Shown here: positions 56,323 to 61,913 of the stretch, piece by piece
Position numbering within the stretch: the stretch's first letter is position 1
Layout: each line of letters starts with the position of its first letter
Virus record (IMG/VR): IMGVR_UViG_3300048587_000154
Location: 1-61,913 of that record
Source: a virus
DNA: 61,913 nt
Direction: 5' to 3' (one strand)
Program-made: the position numbers and the translations under genes
The notes under the pieces: model-generated
The model's input: the letters and a program-made list of their open reading frames with translations, nothing else
Told to the model about the DNA's origin: nothing
Database searches by the model: none

Positions 56323-59300
56323 CGGCTGGCCTTGACGTAGGCCTTGCGCGCCTCGCGCATGGCGTCCAACTCGGCCTTTTCCAGTTCATCAAGCCGCTTC
56401 TTCTTCTGCGCCGCCGCCATGCTGTCGTCAGCTTCGAGTCGGCGGCGCTCTTTGTTCAGTGCCTTGCGCTGCTTTTCTGCCGCCTTGAACGCACCTGCCG
56501 CCTCAAGCTCTGCCGTGTGCGACTTCCGATAGGCATCTGCCTTTGCCGTCTGGCCGCTCTCGTTGTAGGTTTTCAGATACCCCTCTGACGCCATGACGGC
56601 CTCGCGCTCGCGGTAGTATTCGGTGCGCTGCGAATTTTCATCAATCTCGCCATAGAAGTTGCGCACCCACGGCGTCTTGCCCGGCTCAAACTCGCCCACA
56701 AGCGCGTTTTCCGCCGTCTGCTCGACACCAGTAACGAAGCGGCCAAGCCCGCCGACGAAGTATCCCCACAGATGCTCCAACGTGTCGGGGTGGATATCGA
56801 CCGCGCCTGGCACCACCTCATCACCGCCGCTTGTCCAGTTGATGAGTTCGGCCAACTTCCTGAATGCCGGGTGCGTGGTCGAGAACGCTTGCGAGCTTTC
56901 CGGCGCTGGCGATCGATCGAACGGATTGCTGTCCGGGTAGATCGGTGATCCCGCGAAGTTCTCGTTGCTGATGATATCAACAGCGGGATCGCCAATAGTC
57001 GGCGTCACCATGGAAGCCATGGAGCCGGAGCCGATCGGGTTGAAGGCGTCGAAAGCAACGCGGATCGCTGACAAGATGCCCGTCATCGGGTCTTGCGCGC
57101 CCGAAGCGATGGCCGCGCCCTGCAAGCCCAAGTGATGGAAGGCGTTGTAGCCATAGGCCATCGGGAACGAAACGTATTTCTCGGTGCCGGGGATGAAGAA
57201 CACATACTGGCGTTCGAGCTTGTAAGGCTCGTTTTTCAGCATCTTCTCATAGTACGACTCGCCGTCGTCATCCGTGCCGGAAAACAGCATGTTCCAAACG
57301 TGCTGCATCATCCCGCCAAATATGAACGTGGCGATCGCCGCGCGCACCGCCTTTGAGCGCACCGCCCTCGATCCGACGTTGTAAGCGCCCTGCGCAGCCG
57401 CGTTGAAGAACACGAACCATGCGTTCATCGCCGGGCCAAGCTCGCCATGCTTCTTGAAGTCCACGGTCAGGTCGCGCGCCATGAACGCGGCTTCCTTGGC
57501 CGTGCGGCCCTGAATGTTGCGGGCTGCCGCATAAGAGGCCAGGCGGATGCCGTTTTCGCCAGCATCGTTCAAATCGCCAACGAATTTGGTGACGGCGCGG
57601 TACGCCGCTTTCATGGGCGTGACGCCGTTGACGGCCTCGGTCATCTGCTTTTGCAGCTTGTGCAGGTTTTCTTCCAGCGTGGCGTAACCGTGGAACGTGA
57701 TCTTGCCGCCTGCCTCGACATACTCTGCGGCCATCTTGTCCCAAACACCGTCGCCAGCCTTCTTGCGCGACAAACGCCACAATGCGCCCATCGCCTGCGG
57801 GATGTTCTTCGTGATGGTGGCGATCTGCTTGACCGAAAAGCCTTCGTCCAGCAGGTGCGTTGTGCCTGTCTGAATGTCCCTGATGATGTTGATCGGGGTG
57901 AAGGCCGGGTTGGCGCGGGTGTTGACGATCGACTGCCACACGGTAAGCGGGCGCACGATCTTGGAGAGTGTTCCCAGTTCGGCCATACCCATCTTGCGCA
58001 GCGCGAGGCCGATCTTCGGATCGCGGAAGCGGATATAGAACGTCCGTCCGCCCACCTTCGCGGCCAACACGTCATCAAGGTTCGAGAACGGGTTGGGCAC
58101 GCGGCGATAGGTGACAAGACCATCCTTGCCGATCACGCGCTTGAACACGTCCGGGGCTTTGGTGATGTCGCCAAGGAACTTGTCATCGCCCGACCAGTAG
58201 ACTTGCGCGATATGCTCGCCTTCCGGGTCGAACTCGTTGATGAAGCGCGCCATGGCCTTGCCGACGGCGTTCTTGTGCTGGCGCAAGATCGATTGCTCGT
58301 TTTGCGTGATCGCATGCGCAAGGATGTTCTCGGCCTCGGAAAAGCGGCCCATGGCAACCTTGAACTCATCACCGCGCACATCGAAGCCGCCAGCGCCGTG
58401 ATTGTGCCAGAAGCCGTCCGATGTCATGCCCTCCATGCCCTTGAGGGGCACGTAGTTCTTCCACTGCGTCGTCAATAGGTCGAAGGTCTCGGCGCTGATG
58501 AGACCGGCCTTGCGCTGGTTCTTCAATTCGGCATCGATCATTTCCCTGATGGAGCCGGCAGCGATGCGCAAGGCGCGGTGCTTTTCCGGGTCGCTGCGGG
58601 CGTCCGCGATGATTTCGCGCACCTGATCGATTGACATGCCGGAAGCGCCGACAACCGACGAGTCGAAGATCGCCCGGTAGAACTGGCTTTCCTGCGGGTG
58701 GCGCATGCCGACGACGCGGTTCCGCTCCTCGGCGTGCAGGGCGTAGAGGTACTTGTGCAAATCCTCCAAGCTCGCGCCACCATCCGCCAGCGCTTTCACT
58801 GCCGGCGCGACATAGGTGTCGTGCATGCGCTCGATCTGCGGCAGCGCCCGATCTTCCATCAGGCGGGCGTTCAGATAGGCGTCGTTCAACTCGGACAGCT
58901 TGTAGCCGCCGCGCTCCTGCATCATGCGCAGCGGGTGAAGATAGTCGATCCACTTGCGGGTCAGGTAATCGCCAAAGCTCTCGCCGTCATCCTTGTGACT
59001 GCGATCCTTGGTCGTTGATATGCCCTTGAGCGTGGCCGTAGTGTTGCGAAGCATTTTGGCAATGCGCTGGCCCACCAATGCGCCAGGCGCTTTGCTCGGC
59101 TCGATCTTCGGCGGCACAAACTCGGCCTTGTCTGGCATCTGCATTTCTGCGGTGATGGAAATACGGTTATCGTCATAGATGACGTAATTGTACGTGCCCT
59201 TGCCGTCTGAACGCGATCCCCGATCGAGATAACGATGGCCGGGGATGCCAGCCGCACGCAAAGCTTCGGATGCGGCGCGATCGTTTGGAACAGTCTCACG

Positions 59301-61913
59301 CGGATTAACCCTTGCCATCAACGATCCGGCAGGAGGGGGGGAGCCAAGATCAACGGTCAAATACTTGTAGAGGCTGGAGAAGGAAACATCCCCCAGCGAT
59401 CCAGACGAAAGCAAATTCGACACGTTGGTTCCGAGTGATTTCAATTTCTCCACAAGGGCGGGTGGCTGCTCGGACATTTTCTTGTCCCAGTCCAGCAATT
59501 CATGATCTTCGGGGAGGTTGACGGTATAGAGCTTGCCGAAGGTCTTGACCTCTCCCTTGCTCCACTCGCGCAACAGCGCTGCGGCGGCACGCAACGTCTT
59601 GAAGTCTCCCCAGCCGGCTTCCTTCTGGAATGATGTCAATTCGCCCGGCGAAAGCTCTGCCGACCTCGCTTGGTTTTCCACCCAGCGCGCCTTGTCGGTC
59701 AGGCTCATCCCGCTATCAAGCGCCTGACGGGCGAAGATCGCGGCTCGTTCCTCGGCATTGGTGTTGGCGATGTCTTTACTGCCAACAGCAATTCGTTTGC
59801 CGTTTACCTCTATCGAAGCATGGCGCGATGCCAGCGTGTCGCGGTAATACTCTGCGACATCGCGCCGGCCAGCGAAGTAGAGACCCCAGCCGAACGACTG
59901 GTTGCCCTCACCTGTACCGATCTTGTCGGTCGAGAAACGGCCAACCTTGTGCGGCGTGCCGTGGTAAGCCGGCTGATAATCGAAATCGCTGTCACGGATC
60001 GGGTTCACAGGCCGGGTTTTCATTTCGCCGCTGCGCGCCTTGTCGAAGATATCTTCGGCGGTGCGGTAGCCGTGACCGGCAAGCAGGTTCTTGGCGCGGC
60101 GGATCGCTGCCCTGATCTTGTCCCACACCCTGCGAAGCCCGATGTGCAGGCCGCGAACTTCGCGATTGTCATCCATGCGGGTCGAGTAGATGGCGAACGC
60201 CTCGGCCTCCAATTCCTTTTGGCTCATCTTTTCCGGGCGGCGGAACGGGTTCGAGGCGACCAACTCGCGCAGGCGGGCGTTCTCGCGCTGCAACAGGAAG
60301 CGCTCGTCCTTGGTCAAGAACAGCGATTGCAGCCGGTGGAAGGCCTCATGATAGGCGGTGCTGTCGTTGAACGTGTCCAGCGCCAGCGCAATGATGTCAA
60401 TCGCCGGATCGTAATAGCCCGCCGCGTTCCTTGGTCCGTCATCCAGATGCGCGCCCCACGCCTTAAGCGCCGGATGATCTGCCGGGATGGGGATCACGTC
60501 ATGCAATTGCGTCTTGATGCCAGCCACACGGGAGACGATTTCAAGCGCCTTGTGAACCTCGGCTTGCGTCCTGACGATTGGCTCCGGCCCGCGATCCGAA
60601 ACGACGGTGCCGTTCGGCTCCTGCCGGATCGACATTTGCCGGGTGTCCTTCTTCGGAAAGACGATCGACTGGGCAAGCTCGGCCTCACCCGGAGCGACCC
60701 AGCGCACGCCAGCGGTTTGCAGGGCTGCGAGGAGCTTCTTGGCGGTGTCGGCGTTGACCGTCGCCTCCATCTGCCCAAAGCGCTCTGTCCATAGGTCGTA
60801 GACCTTGCGCACGGCGTCGTCTGTGACCAGCTTCTTCGCCTTACGGGAAACGCTAAATTCGAAGCCCCTGTAGGTGTTCTCGACTCTCACCGTATCCTTG
60901 TCGTTGACAAGCGTCTTTTCCTCCGACTCGGCAAGGAAGCGCATGGCCTGATCGGCGTTCTGGAAGCGAATGCGCCGCTCGCGCTGCCAATCTCCCAAGT
61001 CGAACACGCGCGGCATGAGAATGCCGGGCTTGATGTTGCCCTGCTTGTCGGTGAACTGGATGATCTGGCCCTTGCCGTTCAGCCCGTCGAAGGCTGCCAA
61101 CAGATTGCCCGTGGCGATGAAACGCTCGGAACGGCCCTCGGTCGCGGCTTTGGTGAACATAGGCTCCAAGGCTTCGAGCTTGTCGTTCCATCCAGCGCCG
61201 CGAAACTGGGTGATGGCTCCGGCGTCCTCGCCTTCCTTCGGCTTTTCGAACGTGATCTGCGAGAATGGCAGAATGATCGTGCGCGAGGAGTCGGGGATCG
61301 CGATTTCAACCGACCATGAGGAGAGCGCCGTCGGGGATTTGGCCTTCTTGCTGGCGCGGATATCCAGCACGATTGCCGGCATTTCCGTATCCCCCACCAA
61401 GATCACCTGCTTGCCGATCGACATCGACCGGATGATGTTCGACCACTTCTGCAACTGCTCACGCGCCTTTGTCTGCGCGTTTTCCTTCGCCTTCGGGTCT
61501 TTGAGGCTGTCCACGGTCCACTTCGCCCAAGCCTCATGCTCGGTGCGCATGCGCTCGATGGTGCGTTCGGCCTTGATTGCGCCGATCCGCTCCAACTGGC
61601 GAAGCGCCTGCGGGAAGTTCCATGTGTCGGGGCGATGACCAAGCGAGTCGGCAACGCGATCCACCACATCACGCGGCTTCATGGCGAGGCCGACGGACTT
61701 GACCGACATACGCTCCATGTTGGCCGAAGCCTCGAACGGCGACGGGCCGAGCGACGGCTTGATTTCGGTCGATCCCAAGCTTTCGGCATCAAGGTCTAGC
61801 ACCTTTGCCTCAAGCGCGTTTTCGCCCATCGCCTCCTTCTTGGCGAGGATGGTGTTGTAGGTCTCGGTCAGCGTGTCGAGGAGGTCTTGCTGTTCGGATG
61901 GCGTCAGCAACAT
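56316..61913 (-). CDS. Giant polyvalent protein, residues about 2524 to 4388 (zincin, ART-like, LPD38-like)
   Basis: Continuation of the gene that starts at 7696. The frame enters from base 1/61786 without a break; the apparent start at 61913 is only the window end. After the helicase C-terminal region, YHEAFHRLQSL places the HExxH zincin at residues 3045-3049. YHGTPHKVGRF (3173) and GQSFGWGLYFAG-like sequence near 3197 match ADP-ribosyltransferase domains of polyvalent proteins. The last 900 residues (MMQERGGYKLSELND..., NPAFTPINIIRDIQTG, FNAAAQGAYNVGSRAV, GYNAFHHLGLQG) fit the LPD38 C-terminus. A charged coiled coil ends it. It would act in the new host cell. Confidence 0.93.
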   Translation of the reverse strand: MLLTPSEQQDLLDTLTETYNTILAKKEAMGENALEAKVLDLDAESLGSTEIKPSLGPSPFEASANMERMSVKSVGLAMKPRDVVDRVADSLGHRPDTWNFPQALRQLERIGAIKAERTIERMRTEHEAWAKWTVDSLKDPKAKENAQTKAREQLQKWSNIIRSMSIGKQVILVGDTEMPAIVLDIRASKKAKSPTALSSWSVEIAIPDSSRTIILPFSQITFEKPKEGEDAGAITQFRGAGWNDKLEALEPMFTKAATEGRSERFIATGNLLAAFDGLNGKGQIIQFTDKQGNIKPGILMPRVFDLGDWQRERRIRFQNADQAMRFLAESEEKTLVNDKDTVRVENTYRGFEFSVSRKAKKLVTDDAVRKVYDLWTERFGQMEATVNADTAKKLLAALQTAGVRWVAPGEAELAQSIVFPKKDTRQMSIRQEPNGTVVSDRGPEPIVRTQAEVHKALEIVSRVAGIKTQLHDVIPIPADHPALKAWGAHLDDGPRNAAGYYDPAIDIIALALDTFNDSTAYHEAFHRLQSLFLTKDERFLLQRENARLRELVASNPFRRPEKMSQKELEAEAFAIYSTRMDDNREVRGLHIGLRRVWDKIRAAIRRAKNLLAGHGYRTAEDIFDKARSGEMKTRPVNPIRDSDFDYQPAYHGTPHKVGRFSTDKIGTGEGNQSFGWGLYFAGRRDVAEYYRDTLASRHASIEVNGKRIAVGSKDIANTNAEERAAIFARQALDSGMSLTDKARWVENQARSAELSPGELTSFQKEAGWGDFKTLRAAAALLREWSKGEVKTFGKLYTVNLPEDHELLDWDKKMSEQPPALVEKLKSLGTNVSNLLSSGSLGDVSFSSLYKYLTVDLGSPPPAGSLMARVNPRETVPNDRAASEALRAAGIPGHRYLDRGSRSDGKGTYNYVIYDDNRISITAEMQMPDKAEFVPPKIEPSKAPGALVGQRIAKMLRNTTATLKGISTTKDRSHKDDGESFGDYLTRKWIDYLHPLRMMQERGGYKLSELNDAYLNARLMEDRALPQIERMHDTYVAPAVKALADGGASLEDLHKYLYALHAEERNRVVGMRHPQESQFYRAIFDSSVVGASGMSIDQVREIIADARSDPEKHRALRIAAGSIREMIDAELKNQRKAGLISAETFDLLTTQWKNYVPLKGMEGMTSDGFWHNHGAGGFDVRGDEFKVAMGRFSEAENILAHAITQNEQSILRQHKNAVGKAMARFINEFDPEGEHIAQVYWSGDDKFLGDITKAPDVFKRVIGKDGLVTYRRVPNPFSNLDDVLAAKVGGRTFYIRFRDPKIGLALRKMGMAELGTLSKIVRPLTVWQSIVNTRANPAFTPINIIRDIQTGTTHLLDEGFSVKQIATITKNIPQAMGALWRLSRKKAGDGVWDKMAAEYVEAGGKITFHGYATLEENLHKLQKQMTEAVNGVTPMKAAYRAVTKFVGDLNDAGENGIRLASYAAARNIQGRTAKEAAFMARDLTVDFKKHGELGPAMNAWFVFFNAAAQGAYNVGSRAVRSKAVRAAIATFIFGGMMQHVWNMLFSGTDDDGESYYEKMLKNEPYKLERQYVFFIPGTEKYVSFPMAYGYNAFHHLGLQGAAIASGAQDPMTGILSAIRVAFDAFNPIGSGSMASMVTPTIGDPAVDIISNENFAGSPIYPDSNPFDRSPAPESSQAFSTTHPAFRKLAELINWTSGGDEVVPGAVDIHPDTLEHLWGYFVGGLGRFVTGVEQTAENALVGEFEPGKTPWVRNFYGEIDENSQRTEYYREREAVMASEGYLKTYNESGQTAKADAYRKSHTAELEAAGAFKAAEKQRKALNKERRRLEADDSMAAAQKKKRLDELEKAELDAMREARKAYVKASRQ
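61787..61913. repeat. Right copy of the 127-bp terminal overlap
   Basis: Identical to bases 1-127. See the left copy. Confidence 0.9.

Noticed and set aside
1-61913. CRISPR array or integrase
   Set aside because: No regularly spaced repeats were found, and no tyrosine or serine recombinase motifs appear in any convincing frame.

Overview
The window is the complete genome of a tailed podovirus-like phage of an alphaproteobacterium, opened at an arbitrary point. The first 127 bases are identical to the last 127 (61787-61913), the overlap expected when a circular or circularly permuted assembly is cut open, so the real unit is about 61,786 bp. A GcrA-family regulator, DUF1515-type and BrnA-like proteins and high GC point to an alphaproteobacterial host, probably Rhizobiales-like. 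The portal, N4-gp56-like capsid, P22 gp4-like and gp10-like proteins, a tail fibre and no long tail genes point to a short-tailed virion. I see no integrase, tRNA, rRNA, CRISPR, DNA polymerase or RNA polymerase.

Layout. Almost everything is on the minus strand (read right to left). From 45971 down to 40025 lie an XRE repressor, a GapR/RMF-like protein, GcrA, an MT-A70 adenine methyltransferase, two HNH nucleases around a RusA resolvase, two replication-type genes, a winged-helix protein and a small-terminase candidate. A strong promoter with a dyad operator (39972-40000) starts a run of about 24 small, overlapping accessory genes (39920 to 31727), which includes three small HTH proteins in a row and a sigma-like protein. 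Then come the large terminase (two inteins), portal, a 22-residue-repeat protein with an F5/8C domain, scaffold, capsid, head-tail and tail genes, and ejection-type proteins. This run ends in one enormous gene from 7696 across the window ends to 56316 (4,388 codons).

The giant product is a polyvalent protein. In order it carries an inorganic-pyrophosphatase-like domain, an N6-adenine methyltransferase, a Strawberry-notch-type helicase, an HExxH zincin, an ADP-ribosyltransferase-like domain and an LPD38-like C-terminus. Two small genes with their own ribosome binding sites are embedded out of frame in its inter-domain linkers.

Beyond it lies a plus-strand secreted-protein gene (56023-56322), then a minus-strand lysis block (55993 to 51869): SleB-like virion hydrolase, GH108 endolysin, a 37-residue membrane protein, Rz/Rz1-type spanins and a DUF1515-type membrane protein. 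The plus-strand block 46579-51879 is an early recombination module with a RecT/Bet annealing protein, a YbcO/DUF1364 nuclease and an ASCH protein. It diverges from the repressor across a 607-bp control region with a promoter and an intrinsic terminator that could make a short RNA.

Scattered through the control regions and at several gene starts is a recurring 9-mer, AATACGAAA / TTTCGTATT (11 exact copies found by eye). It sits at the same position against three start codons, each with a second copy 18-24 bp into the gene. It looks like a phage-wide operator.
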